This document shows positions 17,863 through 26,986 of a stretch of 64,000 nucleotides of DNA, one piece after another. The stretch's first letter is position 1. The number at the start of each line of letters is the position of its first letter. Location: assembly GCA_039924845.1 (NCBI GenBank), contig JBDTAC010000086.1, forward strand, positions 16,275 through 80,274, read 5' to 3'. The notes below the pieces were generated by a model that worked only from the letters and a program-made list of their open reading frames with translations, searched no databases and was not told the origin of the DNA. This DNA is from Bacteroidia bacterium (lineage in GTDB: Bacteria > Bacteroidota > Bacteroidia > DATLTG01). Made by a program: the position numbers and the translations under genes.

Positions 17863-18900
17863 TTATTGGTTAAACACCGTAATTGTGCAATGCTCTTGGT
17901 CTGGAAAAGACACGTTATAAATAGCTACTCCAGGTGTTCCTGTTATGGCAACTGTTTCATACTGTAAGGTCATCGTGTTGTTCACTCCTGTGTTTACAGC
18001 AACTGTTTTACTGAAGGAGACACACCACTCTGTGATAGAAGCTCCTCCAAATGAATCATACACTCCTGCATTATCAGAAGTACCTCCCACGGACACACCA
18101 TTAATTAAAATCCGAAAAGAAACCTGACTCATACTACCAGTATATGCCAAGCCAGAAGCAGTGATGGTTACATAAGTTGTTCCTTTTGTGGGAGTAAAAT
18201 TAATCGTAGCTAAATTTGGAACGGTTGTCCAGGCGGTGGTCGTCATTAAATTATCCCCAGTTTGTGTAGCCGACAAAATAGTTGCAATTGCTCCCGTCGG
18301 ACCTGTTGGTCCAGTAGCACCATTTGTTCCATTTGTTCCATTAGCACCATTTGTTCCATTTGTTCCATTAGTCCCGTTTGTTCCATTGGTACCAGCTGTT
18401 CCTGTCGCACCCGTCGCACCATTAGTTCCGTTTGTACCATTCGTACCAGCTGTTCCAGTCGCACCTGTTGGTCCAGCAGGTCCAGTAGCACCCGTCGCAC
18501 CAGTAGGTCCTGTTGCGCCAGCAGTTCCAATACCTGTTGCACCAGTTGCGCCAGTTGCGCCTGGTGCACCCGCAGGACCTGTCGGTCCGACAGAACCTGA
18601 AGTGGCATTGCAAAGAGAAACCCATTTAGGAATAACTGCATTCCAATAAAAGAAACAAGCAGAATCAGTATCATATACCAACAAGGCATTTGCTGGTGTT
18701 ACAATAGCCAAACGTTGAACTGCTGTCATTCTGGGAACAAGCATCCCTTGTGAAGAAGATTTTAATTCTAAAATAGAAGTAGGTGCCGGTGCACTTGTAC
18801 CGATACCCACATTGTTTTGAGCGTTTATGTTTGTAGTGGAAAAACATCCTACAATAATTGCGAAAAACAAAACGATGTGATTAGTAATTATTTTTTTCAT
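17863..18900 (-). CDS. Collagen-like repeat surface protein
   Basis: A 345-residue exported protein. A signal peptide ([10 protein letters not shown]) is followed by a segment usual in Bacteroidota surface proteins ([50 protein letters not shown]). Residues 103-208 are uninterrupted Gly-X-Y triplets, dominated by GPT, GAT, GTN and GPA, the pattern of bacterial collagen-like triple helices. A C-terminal globular domain of about 135 residues follows, perhaps a trimerising C1q/TNF-like head. It probably forms trimeric stalks. The low-complexity DNA (about 18280-18590) may vary in length by slippage. Confidence 0.88.
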   Translation of the reverse strand: MKKIITNHIVLFFAIIVGCFSTTNINAQNNVGIGTSAPAPTSILELKSSSQGMLVPRMTAVQRLAIVTPANALLVYDTDSACFFYWNAVIPKWVSLCNATSGSVGPTGPAGAPGATGATGATGIGTAGATGPTGATGATGPAGPTGATGTAGTNGTNGTNGATGATGTAGTNGTNGTNGTNGTNGANGTNGTNGATGPTGPTGAIATILSATQTGDNLMTTTAWTTVPNLATINFTPTKGTTYVTITASGLAYTGSMSQVSFRILINGVSVGGTSDNAGVYDSFGGASITEWCVSFSKTVAVNTGVNNTMTLQYETVAITGTPGVAIYNVSFPDQEHCTITVFNQ

Positions 18901-18999
18901 AAAGAGAGAAATTAAAGATTAATAAATCTTATTCTAAGAACACATAAAAATATACTGGTAACAAAGATATAACCTTTTTTGAATAAAAAAAATTTTTGT

Positions 19000-19890
19000 T
19001 TAAAAAAATAAATCTATTTTTTTCAAAACATTTAGCCGCACTTTTGTACCTAAAGGAAGAGTAAAATTTTTGGTAATATGTCCGGCAGGAAATCCAAAAC
19101 AAATGGGATAATCGTATTCTTTTACTGTGTCAAAAATAATTTCTTCGGCAGTTTTTCCGAAAGGAATCAAATTGTCTTTCATGCCCGACATACCACCGAC
19201 AATAAGTGCTGCAAGGTTTTTTAGTTTTCCGGAACGTTTTAAATTCAACATCATTCTGTCAATATGATAGAGATATTCATCCAAATCTTCAATAAATAAA
19301 ATTTTATTTTCCGTATTGATATCTGACACACTTCCTGTTAAAGCATATAATAAAGAAAGGTTTCCGCCTGTTAAAATTCCTTCTGCATTTCCCATTCTGT
19401 TCAAAGGATGTGATTCAAAAGTATAAGAATTTTTTTCTCCAAATAATGATTTACGAAGCGTTTCGAGCGATTCTGCATCTTGCGAAAAATTAATCGGCAT
19501 CGTAGCATGTAAAGTTTGACAATTAAAATTTGTATGAATGTGCGAATGCAAAACAGTTACATCGCTGTATCCAATTATCCATTTCGGATTTTTTTGAAAC
19601 GATTTAAAATCAAGAGAATCAATAATGCGTAATGTTCCGTAACCGCCTCGCGCACAAATAATCGCTTTTACTGAAACATCGTTTAGCATTTCTTGAAAAT
19701 CATTCGCACGCTCTTCATCTGTTCCAGAAAACTGGTTACAGATTCTAAAAATATTTTTTCCGAGTTTCACTTTTAAGCCCCACAATTCAAAAGTAGTTAT
19801 GGCTAATTTTAATTCGCTTTCACTTATTTTTCGAGCAGGAGCAACAATGCCAATTGTATCGCCTTTTTGCAGATAGGAAGGATTTGTCAT
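19000..19890 (-). CDS. ldcA: LD-carboxypeptidase (peptidase family S66)
   Basis: Serine peptidase that trims the terminal D-alanine from muropeptides during cell-wall recycling; the same family includes microcin C immunity proteins. The 296 residues show GDTIGIVAPARKIS at the start, CARGGYGTLRIIDSLD, the nucleophile segment IIGYSDVTVLH (serine near residue 111), and C-terminal catalytic residues in LFIEDLDEYLYHIDRM and GFPAGHITKNFTLPLG. No signal peptide, so it acts in the cytoplasm. It is divergent from metG. Confidence 0.9.
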   Translation of the reverse strand: MTNPSYLQKGDTIGIVAPARKISESELKLAITTFELWGLKVKLGKNIFRICNQFSGTDEERANDFQEMLNDVSVKAIICARGGYGTLRIIDSLDFKSFQKNPKWIIGYSDVTVLHSHIHTNFNCQTLHATMPINFSQDAESLETLRKSLFGEKNSYTFESHPLNRMGNAEGILTGGNLSLLYALTGSVSDINTENKILFIEDLDEYLYHIDRMMLNLKRSGKLKNLAALIVGGMSGMKDNLIPFGKTAEEIIFDTVKEYDYPICFGFPAGHITKNFTLPLGTKVRLNVLKKIDLFF

Positions 19891-19892
19891 GC

Positions 19893-19923
19893 GTTTTGTA
19901 TCAGTAACAAATTAGTATCTTTG
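19893..19923 (+). promoter_or_regulatory. Candidate metG promoter
   Basis: TTTTG near 19893 and TATCTTTG at 19916-19923, with a spacer of about 17 bases, slightly short of the usual 19-21. The leader to the TTG start is about 75 bases. Confidence 0.45.
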
Positions 19924-19999
19924 GGCGCAATTTAGTAAAAAATTGGCGAGAAAATTTATCAAAATCAATTGATTTAATTCATATAACTGAATATTAATT

Positions 20000-22042
20000 T
20001 TGACTTTTAAAAGACATTTGGTTACTGCCGCTTTGCCTTACGCAAACGGACCTGTTCACATCGGGCATTTGGCGGGTTGTTATTTGCCAGCAGATATTTA
20101 CGCACGTTATTTACGCTCAAATGGTGAAGACGTAAAATTTATTTGTGGCTCGGATGAACATGGCGTCCCTATTACTATTAAAGCAAAAAAGGAAGGAATT
20201 ACTCCGCAACAAGTGGTAGATAAATACCATAAAATAATGGGCGATGCGTTTAAGGAATTTGGAATTTCCTTTGATATTTATTCGCGCACTTCTTCTAAAA
20301 TTCATCACGAAACAGCAAGTGATTTTTTTAAAAATCTGTACGAAAAAAATATTTTTACAGAGGAAATTACCGAACAATATTTTGATGTTGCTGCAAATCA
20401 ATTTTTGGCGGATAGATACATTGTAGGAACGTGTCCGAAATGCACCAATGAAAATGCTTATGGCGATCAATGCGAAAAATGTGGAACAGCTTTAAGTCCG
20501 ATGGAATTGATAAATCCGCGTTCTACTTTATCCGGTGAAAAACCTGTTTTGAGAAAAACAAAAAATTGGTTTTTGCCATTGGATAAAATGCAACCTGAAA
20601 TTGAAAAATACATTGAATCGCACAAAGACTGGAAAGCCAATGTTTACGGTCAATGTAAAAGTTGGCTTACGCAAGGTTTGCAACCGCGCGCAATGACGCG
20701 CGATTTAGATTGGGGTGTAAAAGTTCCGATTGAAGGTGCTGAAGGAAAAGTGCTGTACGTTTGGTTTGACGCACCAATCGGATATATTTCGGCTACGAAA
20801 GAATTACTCGGAGATAAAAAATGGGAGAAATATTGGAAAGACAAAGAAACCAAATTGGTTCATTTTATCGGAAAAGATAATATTGTTTTTCATTGCATTA
20901 TTTTTCCTGCAATGTTGATGGCGCATGGAGAATATATACTTGCAGAAAATGTTCCGGCAAACGAATTTTTAAATTTGGAAGGCGATAAAATTTCCACTTC
21001 GCGCAATTGGGCAGTTTGGTTGCACGAATATTTAATTGATTTTAAAGACAAGCAAGATGTGCTTCGTTACACGCTTTGCGCGAATGCTCCTGAAACAAAA
21101 GACAACGATTTTACGTGGAAAGATTTTTTGGCGAAAAACAATAATGAGTTGGTTGCCATTCTCGGAAATTTTGTGAATCGGACATTGGTTTTAACGCATA
21201 AATATTACGAAGGCAAAGTTCCCGTGGTGGATGAATACACGAAGAATGATATTTTATTAAAACAAGAAATTACCAAATTTCCTGAAAAAATTTCGGTAAG
21301 TATTGAGCATTATCATTTTCGTGAAGCATTGGCAGAAGTGATGAATTTAGCACGTTTAGGAAATAAATATTTAGCCGATAACGAACCCTGGAATCTGATG
21401 AAAACAGATGAAAAAAGAGTACGTACGGTGATGAATTTATCTTTGCAAATAGCCGCAAATTTATCTGTTTTGATGGAACCTTTTTTACCTTTTTCTTCCA
21501 AAAAATTGGCGAACATGTTGAATCTAAATCAAGATTTAAAATGGAACGATGCTTCGCGAACCGATTTACTTTTGGCTGGACATAAAATCAACGAAGCTTC
21601 TTTGTTGTATGAGAAAATGGACGAGAGCGTGATTGAAGTGCAAATTCAAAAATTAGCCGATACAAAAAAGATGAACCAATCACTTAAAGTTGCTGAAATA
21701 ACACCAGCAAAATCGAATATTAATTACGATGATTTTAGTAAAATGGATATTCGTACCGGAACTATTTTGGAAGCCGAACGCGTTCCGAAAACAGATAAGT
21801 TATTAAAACTTTTAATTGATACAGGCATTGACAAAAGAACTGTTGTGTCAGGAATAGCCGCGTTTTATGAACCTGAAAAAATTATCGGTCAACAAGTAAG
21901 TATTTTAGTGAATCTAGATCCGAGAAAAATAAAAGGAATTGAAAGTCAGGGCATGATTTTAATGGCAGAGAACAGCAAAGGAGAATTGAGTTTTATCGCA
22001 CCTACAAAACCGACGATCGAAAACGGAAGCATCGTAAAATAA
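20000..22042 (+). CDS. metG: Methionyl-tRNA synthetase
   Basis: Charges tRNA-Met with methionine. The 680 residues begin with the class I signature [14 protein letters not shown] (HIGH motif), a zinc-type insert with [18 protein letters not shown], and [12 protein letters not shown] (KMSKS equivalent, KISTS). An anticodon-binding domain follows. Residues 575-680 are an extra EMAP/Trbp111-like tRNA-binding domain ([23 protein letters not shown]). No ATG or GTG is available, so the TTG at 20000 is the likely start; it immediately precedes conserved sequence ([16 protein letters not shown]). The stop TAA lies inside an AT-rich element. Confidence 0.96.
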   Translation: MTFKRHLVTAALPYANGPVHIGHLAGCYLPADIYARYLRSNGEDVKFICGSDEHGVPITIKAKKEGITPQQVVDKYHKIMGDAFKEFGISFDIYSRTSSKIHHETASDFFKNLYEKNIFTEEITEQYFDVAANQFLADRYIVGTCPKCTNENAYGDQCEKCGTALSPMELINPRSTLSGEKPVLRKTKNWFLPLDKMQPEIEKYIESHKDWKANVYGQCKSWLTQGLQPRAMTRDLDWGVKVPIEGAEGKVLYVWFDAPIGYISATKELLGDKKWEKYWKDKETKLVHFIGKDNIVFHCIIFPAMLMAHGEYILAENVPANEFLNLEGDKISTSRNWAVWLHEYLIDFKDKQDVLRYTLCANAPETKDNDFTWKDFLAKNNNELVAILGNFVNRTLVLTHKYYEGKVPVVDEYTKNDILLKQEITKFPEKISVSIEHYHFREALAEVMNLARLGNKYLADNEPWNLMKTDEKRVRTVMNLSLQIAANLSVLMEPFLPFSSKKLANMLNLNQDLKWNDASRTDLLLAGHKINEASLLYEKMDESVIEVQIQKLADTKKMNQSLKVAEITPAKSNINYDDFSKMDIRTGTILEAERVPKTDKLLKLLIDTGIDKRTVVSGIAAFYEPEKIIGQQVSILVNLDPRKIKGIESQGMILMAENSKGELSFIAPTKPTIENGSIVK

Positions 22043-22066
22043 TTTTTTCGAATCAAAAATATTATT

Positions 22067-22138
22067 GGCATCGTAGTTCAATGGATAGAATAGAAGTTTC
22101 CTAAACTTTTGATGTGGGTTCGATTCCCGCCGGAGCCA
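22067..22138 (+). tRNA. tRNA-Arg (anticodon CCU)
   Basis: A 72-base cloverleaf can be folded by eye: acceptor GGCATCG/CGGAGCC, D stem GTTC/GAAT, anticodon stem GAAGT/ACTTT with loop TTCCTAA (anticodon CCT at 22100-22102), T stem GTGGG/CCCGC with loop TTCGATT. It reads AGG codons. The fourth acceptor pair is an A-A mismatch. No CCA is encoded; the bases after the discriminator A are CT. Confidence 0.92.
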
Positions 22139-22223
22139 CTACTTTATAATATAATTAGTTTGTTAATCAAATATTTATAGATGTTTTTTATTTATTGTGG
22201 GACAGTTTAACGCTATTTGCCCC

Positions 22224-22760
22224 TTAATTGTGTTCAAATAATTTTACGTTACTCATTTTTGCTAATAATCTTCTGATATACCCCCATATTATCAAGTATT
22301 TTTTAGTTTGAAAAAAATGGTTTATTAATTCAAGTGTAATAAATCCAACCAATATCGCTATTCCGCTTTGTAGCCATTCTGGAATTTCATTGACAGTAAT
22401 TTTTTTTCGTCCCATTAATCCAAAAAGATTTCCAAGCCCTCTTTTTTCTAAAACACGGTGAGAAAACATAGCTGTTACCCACATTCCAACAATAAAACCA
22501 ATAAGGTTACCAAGTGTCTGCGTGAGTATAAAGGCTTTAATTTTCTGTTTAGTGAACCGCCCAAAAAATGTTAGTGACGTATTCTGCTTAATGGATTGTT
22601 CTATACTATTTTCATCATCCCACAATTGTTTTACTTTATAAAAAAACACGTAGTTCTTTTCATCCTTATTTAACCATTCGGAGAATATTTCTTTCTCCTC
22701 ATCAGAGCCTCCTCCGCTCAAATGTTTTAAAAGCATTCTCCATATTTTCTGTTCTTGCAT
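22224..22760 (-). CDS. Membrane protein with a FecR-like N terminus
   Basis: A 178-residue protein. The first 50 residues (WRMLLKHLSGGGSDEEKEIF, EWLNKDEKNYVFFYKVKQLWD) closely resemble the N-terminal helical domain of FecR-type anti-sigma factors, which binds an ECF sigma factor in the cytoplasm. The rest differs from FecR: two long hydrophobic segments (TLGNLIGFIVGMWVTAMF and SGIAILVGFITLELINHFF) and no periplasmic FecR domain. No sigma factor gene is adjacent. It lies on the opposite strand, 85 bases after tRNA-Arg. I do not recognise the full-length family. Confidence 0.6.
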   Translation of the reverse strand: MQEQKIWRMLLKHLSGGGSDEEKEIFSEWLNKDEKNYVFFYKVKQLWDDENSIEQSIKQNTSLTFFGRFTKQKIKAFILTQTLGNLIGFIVGMWVTAMFSHRVLEKRGLGNLFGLMGRKKITVNEIPEWLQSGIAILVGFITLELINHFFQTKKYLIIWGYIRRLLAKMSNVKLFEHN

Positions 22761-22826
22761 AAATAATTATTTTAATATCCTTTAATGATTTTTTTTTAAG
22801 CTACAAACGTAATTCTATTTGTTCAC

Positions 22827-22850
22827 CTTCGAAAAATTATTTTTTTGAAG
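22827..22850. repeat. AT-rich palindromic element
   Basis: CTTCGAAAAATTATTTTTTT then GAAG, a good inverted repeat in the intergenic space before the dioxygenase gene. Confidence 0.7.
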
Positions 22851-22876
22851 CCTCTTTTATGACATAAATTACTGCC

Positions 22877-22898
22877 TCAAAAAATTATTTTTTTGAAG
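22877..22898. repeat. AT-rich palindromic element, second in tandem
   Basis: TCAAAAAATTATTTTTTTGA plus AG, 26 bases after the previous one. Confidence 0.7.
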
Positions 22899-22957
22899 AC
22901 GATTATTTTTCACGTAATTTTATCTCGAGAAGTAAAAAAAATCTTAAAAATAAAACC

Positions 22958-23482
22958 ATGAGCATTCGCAGACCTTTCAATTTTAAAAAATGGATTGATG
23001 AAAATCGTCACCTTTTAAAACCTCCTGTAGGTAATAAAGTGGTGTATGAAGATACCGAGTTTATCGTGATGGTTGTGGGCGGACCGAATTCTCGAAAAGA
23101 TTATCATTGGAATGAAAGTGAAGAATTTTTTTATCAATTGGAAGGCGATATTTTAGTGAAAATTCAGGAAGATGGAAAAGCCATTGATGTTCCAATTCAT
23201 GAAGGAGATATTTTTTTATTACCTCCTAAAACACCTCACAACCCTTGTCGCGGTGCCAATACCATTGGCTTAGTAATGGAACGCAAACGCAAAGATTTTG
23301 AAAAAGATGGACTGCTTTGGTTCTGCGAAAAATGCAATCATAAATTATATGAAAAATATTTTTCGCTCACAAATATCATGACGCAATTTCAAGAAACTTT
23401 CCAAGAATTTTACGCCAGCAAAGACCATCGCACGTGTAAAAACTGCTGCCACGTAATGGAACCGCCTCCTGTCATAAAATAA
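22958..23482 (+). CDS. nbaC: 3-hydroxyanthranilate 3,4-dioxygenase
   Basis: Iron-dependent cupin dioxygenase that opens 3-hydroxyanthranilate to 2-amino-3-carboxymuconate semialdehyde. In its 174 residues, the iron ligands fall in RKDYHWNESEEFFYQLEG (His and Glu) and LPPKTPHNPCRG (His). The C terminus keeps the bacterial second metal site, a rubredoxin-like pair of CXXC motifs (FCEKCNHKL and CKNCCHVMEPP). It precedes the decarboxylase gene by 41 bases, which hold an AT-rich element. The substrate comes from kynurenine via the kmo and kynU products encoded about 20 kb away. Confidence 0.96.
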   Translation: MSIRRPFNFKKWIDENRHLLKPPVGNKVVYEDTEFIVMVVGGPNSRKDYHWNESEEFFYQLEGDILVKIQEDGKAIDVPIHEGDIFLLPPKTPHNPCRGANTIGLVMERKRKDFEKDGLLWFCEKCNHKLYEKYFSLTNIMTQFQETFQEFYASKDHRTCKNCCHVMEPPPVIK

Positions 23483-23499
23483 AAATAGAATTTTAGGGC

Positions 23500-23520
23500 T
23501 TCAAAAAATAATTTTTCGAA
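23500..23520. repeat. AT-rich palindromic element before the ACMSD gene
   Basis: TTCAAAAAATAATTTTTCGA plus A; the ATG of the decarboxylase follows three bases later. Confidence 0.7.
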
Positions 23521-23523
23521 CGT

Positions 23524-24537
23524 ATGTTAAGTATTGATATTCACACGCACATTTTGCCGGAACACATTCCGAATTGGAAAAAAAAATTCGGCTACGGCGG
23601 TTTTATCCATTTAGATCATCACAAACCTTGCTGCGCAAGGATGATGAGAGACGATCATTTTTTTAGAGAAGTAGAAGACAATTGTTGGAGCGCCGAAAAA
23701 CGAATGCAAGAATGCGATCATCATCACGTAAATGTGCAGGTTTTATCAACCGTTCCGGTGATGTTTAGTTATTGGGCAAAAGCATCGGATTGTTTGGAAT
23801 TAGCTCAATTTTTAAACGATCACATTGCCAGAATTGTACAACGTTATCCAAAACGCTTTATCGGTTTAGGAACCTTGCCCTTGCAAGCGCCCGACTTAGC
23901 AATAATAGAATTGGAACGTTGTAAAAAAATAGGATTGGCAGGCATTCAAATAGGCTCGCACGTAAGCGAATGGAACTTAAATGCACCCGAATTATTTCCT
24001 GTTTTTCAAGCTTGCGAAGAATTGGGAATGTCCATATTTGTGCATCCTTGGGAAATGATGGGACAAGAAAAAATGCAACGTTATTGGCTACCTTGGCTGG
24101 TTGGAATGCCCGCTGAAACTTCGCTCGCCATTTGCTCTATGATATTTGGCGGCGTGTTTGAACGTTTACCGAAATTGCGCGTTGCTTTTGCACACGGTGG
24201 CGGCTCGTTTCCTTCCACTATTGGTCGCATTGAACACGGTTTTAATTGTCGTCCCGATTTGGTAGCCATTGATAACAACGTAAATCCGAAAAAATATTTA
24301 AAACATTTTTGGTTGGATAGTTTGGTGCACGATGCCAAAGCACTCGATTTTATTGTAGATTTAATGGGCTCCAATCGAATTGCGCTTGGCAGCGATTATC
24401 CCTTTCCTTTGGGCGAAAATAATCCAGGAAATTTAATTCATTCCATGCCTTACGACGATTCCAAAAAAGCCCAACTTTTGCACGGTTCAGCCCTTGAATG
24501 GCTGGATTTGTCGAAAGAGCGTTTTATTGGTTCTTAG
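23524..24537 (+). CDS. nbaD: 2-amino-3-carboxymuconate-6-semialdehyde decarboxylase
   Basis: Zinc-dependent amidohydrolase-family decarboxylase (ACMSD) that removes CO2 from the unstable dioxygenase product, steering tryptophan carbon into catabolism and away from spontaneous quinolinate formation. The 337 residues have the metal-binding HTH in DIHTHILPEH, then GIQIGSHVSEWNLN, FVHPWEMMG, VAFAHGGGSFP and GSDYPFPLGE, all ACMSD landmarks. It is in an operon with the 3-hydroxyanthranilate dioxygenase. Presence of both ACMSD and the dioxygenase implies degradation rather than only NAD synthesis. Confidence 0.95.
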   Translation: MLSIDIHTHILPEHIPNWKKKFGYGGFIHLDHHKPCCARMMRDDHFFREVEDNCWSAEKRMQECDHHHVNVQVLSTVPVMFSYWAKASDCLELAQFLNDHIARIVQRYPKRFIGLGTLPLQAPDLAIIELERCKKIGLAGIQIGSHVSEWNLNAPELFPVFQACEELGMSIFVHPWEMMGQEKMQRYWLPWLVGMPAETSLAICSMIFGGVFERLPKLRVAFAHGGGSFPSTIGRIEHGFNCRPDLVAIDNNVNPKKYLKHFWLDSLVHDAKALDFIVDLMGSNRIALGSDYPFPLGENNPGNLIHSMPYDDSKKAQLLHGSALEWLDLSKERFIGS

Positions 24538-24554
24538 AATGAAAATAATAATCG

Positions 24555-24562
24555 TAAATTTG
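24555..24562 (+). promoter_or_regulatory. -7 box of the PurF-like gene
   Basis: TAAATTTG fits TAnnTTTG. It overlaps a GTG at 24562 that could be read as a start, which favours the ATG at 24589 as the true start. Confidence 0.5.
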
Positions 24563-24588
24563 TGAGGCAATCTTTTTTGCACAAGCAA

Positions 24589-26490
24589 ATGAGCGATTCT
24601 ATAAAACACGAGTGCGGTATAGCACTTATCAGGCTTCGAAAGCCACTTTCCCACTATCAGGAAAAATACGGAACTCCTTTATATGGCATCAATAAATTGT
24701 ATTTGTTGATGGAGAAACAGCACAATCGTGGACAAGATGGCGCGGGCGTTGCTAATATTAAATTGAATGTAAAACCCGGAACCCGCTATATTAGCCGTTA
24801 TCGCTCTACTTCTTCCAAAGCTATTCAAGAAATATTTGAAAAAATAAATTCCAAATTTGCGGAAATTCAGAAAAATAAACCAGAAAAATTAAACGATTCC
24901 GATTGGTTAAAACGCAATGTAGCTTTCTCTGGAGAATTATTTTTGGGACATCTCCGTTACGGAACGTATGGCGGAAATAGCATTGAAAATTGTCATCCGT
25001 TTTTACGTCAAAACAATTGGATGACACGCAATTTGGTGGTAGCTGGAAATTTTAATTTGACCAATGTTGATGACCTTTTTGAGGAGTTGATAGCTCTTGG
25101 ACAACATCCAAAATTAAAAAGAGACACCGTTACGGTGATGGAGAAAATTGGTCATTTTTTAGATGTGGAAAATGAAAAATTATTTCACGAATTCAAAAAA
25201 GAAGGATACGATAATGTTGATATTTCTAAGTTAATCGCGGAACAATTAAATATCCAAAAAATATTAAAAGATGCCAGTAAAAGATGGGATGGTGGTTATA
25301 CTATCGCCGGGTTGTTAGGACACGGGGATGCTTTTGTAATGCGCGATCCACTTGGTATTCGTCCGGCTTTTTATTATGTAGATGATGAAATTGCAGTGGT
25401 GGCTTCTGAACGTCCCGCTTTGCAAACTGCTTTTAATATTGGTATTGATAAAATTCACGAAATAAAACCCGGACATGCCTTAATTATAAAGAAGAATGGA
25501 GAGGTTTCAGAAAAAGAAATCAATCCTTCACCTGAGAAAAAAAGTTGTTCGTTTGAACGCATTTATTTTTCTCGTGGCAACGATACTGATATTTACAAAG
25601 AGCGCAAAGAATTAGGCAAATTACTTTGTCCGCCTGTTTTAAAAGCGATTGATTACGATTTAGAAAATACCGTTTTTTCATTTATTCCAAATACCGCAGA
25701 AATAGCGTTTATGGGATTAGTAGAGGGAATGACACATTATTTGGATGGCGTAAAAAAACACGAAATTCTGAAAATGGGAAGTGCAGTTGCCGATCCGAAA
25801 TTATCTGAAATTTTAGCGATGCGACCGAGAGTTGAAAAAATTACGTTGAAAGATGCGAAGCTGAGAACCTTTATTACCAATGATAACAATCGCGACGATA
25901 TGGTGGCGCACGTTTACGATACTACTTATGGCGTTATCCGGAGAGGCATTGATAACTTAGTAGTGCTGGACGATTCCATTGTGCGCGGAACAACATTAAA
26001 GCAAAGTATTTTGCGAATTTTAGATCGTTTAGGACCAAAAAAGATTATTGTGGTTTCGTCTGCTCCGCAAATTCGTTATCCAGATTGTTATGGAATAGAT
26101 ATGGCTAAACTATCTGATTTCATTGCTTTTCAGGCGGCTGTTGAATTATTGAAAGATAATTTCAAGGAAAATTTATTAGACGAAGTATATGAAAAAGCGA
26201 AAGCACAAGACGAGCTTCCGAAAGAAAAAATTGTGAATGTGGTGAAAGAAATTTATGAGCCATTTACGGCAGCACAGATTTCTAAAAAAATAGGCAGTTT
26301 ATTAAAAATAGAGAATATAAATGCCGAAGTAGAAATTATTTATCAATCGGTGGAAGGCTTGCACAATGCTTGTCCGGAACATACTGGCGACTGGTATTTT
26401 ACCGGAAACTATCCAACTCCCGGAGGAAACAAAGTGGTAAATCGTTCCTTTATTAATTTTATGGAAGGTAAAAATGTCCGCGCTTATTGA
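24589..26490 (+). CDS. PurF-like amidophosphoribosyltransferase family protein
   Basis: A 633-residue protein with an N-terminal Ntn-type glutamine amidotransferase domain: MSDSIKHECGIALIRL gives a short propeptide before the likely nucleophile Cys9, followed by NRGQDGAGV and HLRYGTYGG. The C-terminal half is a phosphoribosyltransferase domain with VLDDSIVRGTTLKQS (PRPP loop) and a downstream Cys-containing segment (GLHNACPEHTGDWYFTGNYP). It is larger than classical PurF (about 500 residues). Bacteroidota often carry this form as well as a normal PurF, so its role may not be the first step of purine synthesis. No other pur gene is nearby. Confidence 0.85.
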   Translation: MSDSIKHECGIALIRLRKPLSHYQEKYGTPLYGINKLYLLMEKQHNRGQDGAGVANIKLNVKPGTRYISRYRSTSSKAIQEIFEKINSKFAEIQKNKPEKLNDSDWLKRNVAFSGELFLGHLRYGTYGGNSIENCHPFLRQNNWMTRNLVVAGNFNLTNVDDLFEELIALGQHPKLKRDTVTVMEKIGHFLDVENEKLFHEFKKEGYDNVDISKLIAEQLNIQKILKDASKRWDGGYTIAGLLGHGDAFVMRDPLGIRPAFYYVDDEIAVVASERPALQTAFNIGIDKIHEIKPGHALIIKKNGEVSEKEINPSPEKKSCSFERIYFSRGNDTDIYKERKELGKLLCPPVLKAIDYDLENTVFSFIPNTAEIAFMGLVEGMTHYLDGVKKHEILKMGSAVADPKLSEILAMRPRVEKITLKDAKLRTFITNDNNRDDMVAHVYDTTYGVIRRGIDNLVVLDDSIVRGTTLKQSILRILDRLGPKKIIVVSSAPQIRYPDCYGIDMAKLSDFIAFQAAVELLKDNFKENLLDEVYEKAKAQDELPKEKIVNVVKEIYEPFTAAQISKKIGSLLKIENINAEVEIIYQSVEGLHNACPEHTGDWYFTGNYPTPGGNKVVNRSFINFMEGKNVRAY

Positions 26491-26502
26491 TGAATATGGG
26501 AG

Positions 26503-26525
26503 CTTTGAAAAAATATTTTTCGAAG
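26503..26525. repeat. AT-rich palindromic element
   Basis: CTTTGAAAAAATATTTTTCG then AAG, 13 bases after the PurF-like gene. Confidence 0.7.
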
Positions 26526-26617
26526 CACTTCCAATGAATTGTAAAGCGCCATGGCTCATTTCTATTTGTAACTACTCGGAAATATTTTTGAAAAATCTAT
26601 TTGAGTCAAAAAAAGTA

Positions 26618-26632
26618 GTATCTTCGCGCGGA
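26618..26632 (+). promoter_or_regulatory. Candidate rpsT -7 region
   Basis: TATCTTCG just upstream of rpsT resembles TAnnTTTG with one change; no clear -33 at the usual distance. Confidence 0.35.
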
Positions 26633-26651
26633 TAATATAAAAAGAGAAATA

Positions 26652-26906
26652 ATGGCAAATCACAAATCCAGTATCAAGAGAATTCGTTCCAACGACGCAA
26701 AACGCACTAAAAATAGGTATCAAGTAAAAACGGCGCGTACCGTTATCAAAACATTAAAAACGGGAACCGACAAAAAAGCGGCAACTGAAACTTTACCTAA
26801 AGTAGTAGGTATGATTGATAAATTGGCAAAGAAAAACATCATCCATAAAAACAAAGCTGCTAATTTAAAATCAAAACTCACAAAACACGTGAATGCAATG
26901 AAATAA
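26652..26906 (+). CDS. rpsT: 30S ribosomal protein S20
   Basis: Binds 16S rRNA in the small subunit. The 84 residues begin MANHKSSIKRIRSNDAKRTK, the standard S20 start, and are strongly basic and helical throughout (KNIIHKNKAANLKSKLTKHV). Length matches the family. It stands alone, with its own promoter region upstream and a terminator 23 bases downstream. Confidence 0.97.
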   Translation: MANHKSSIKRIRSNDAKRTKNRYQVKTARTVIKTLKTGTDKKAATETLPKVVGMIDKLAKKNIIHKNKAANLKSKLTKHVNAMK

Positions 26907-26928
26907 GCAATTTACGGTTAAAATTTAT

Positions 26929-26958
26929 AAAAAGCCTCGATTTTAGCGAGGTTTTTTT
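26929..26958 (+). terminator. rpsT terminator
   Basis: AAGCCTCG and CGAGGTTT form the stem around a 7-base loop, followed by a T-run ending at 26958. Confidence 0.85.
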
Positions 26959-26986
26959 ATGAAAATAATTATCGGTTTTTTAAGCT

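Noticed and set aside
18188..18649. Val/Pro-rich open frame antisense to the collagen-like gene
   Set aside because: It is the complement of Gly-X-Y codons; the sense frame has a signal peptide and a known architecture.
22067..22138. tRNA-Arg as a pseudogene because of the A-A pair in the acceptor stem
   Set aside because: All other stems, loops and the anticodon are intact; a single mismatch is tolerated in functional tRNAs.
22856..22868. TTTATGACATAAA palindrome as a second Crp/Fnr site before the 3-hydroxyanthranilate dioxygenase gene
   Set aside because: The half-sites are similar but the spacer is 1 base instead of 6, so the same dimer would not bind in the same way.
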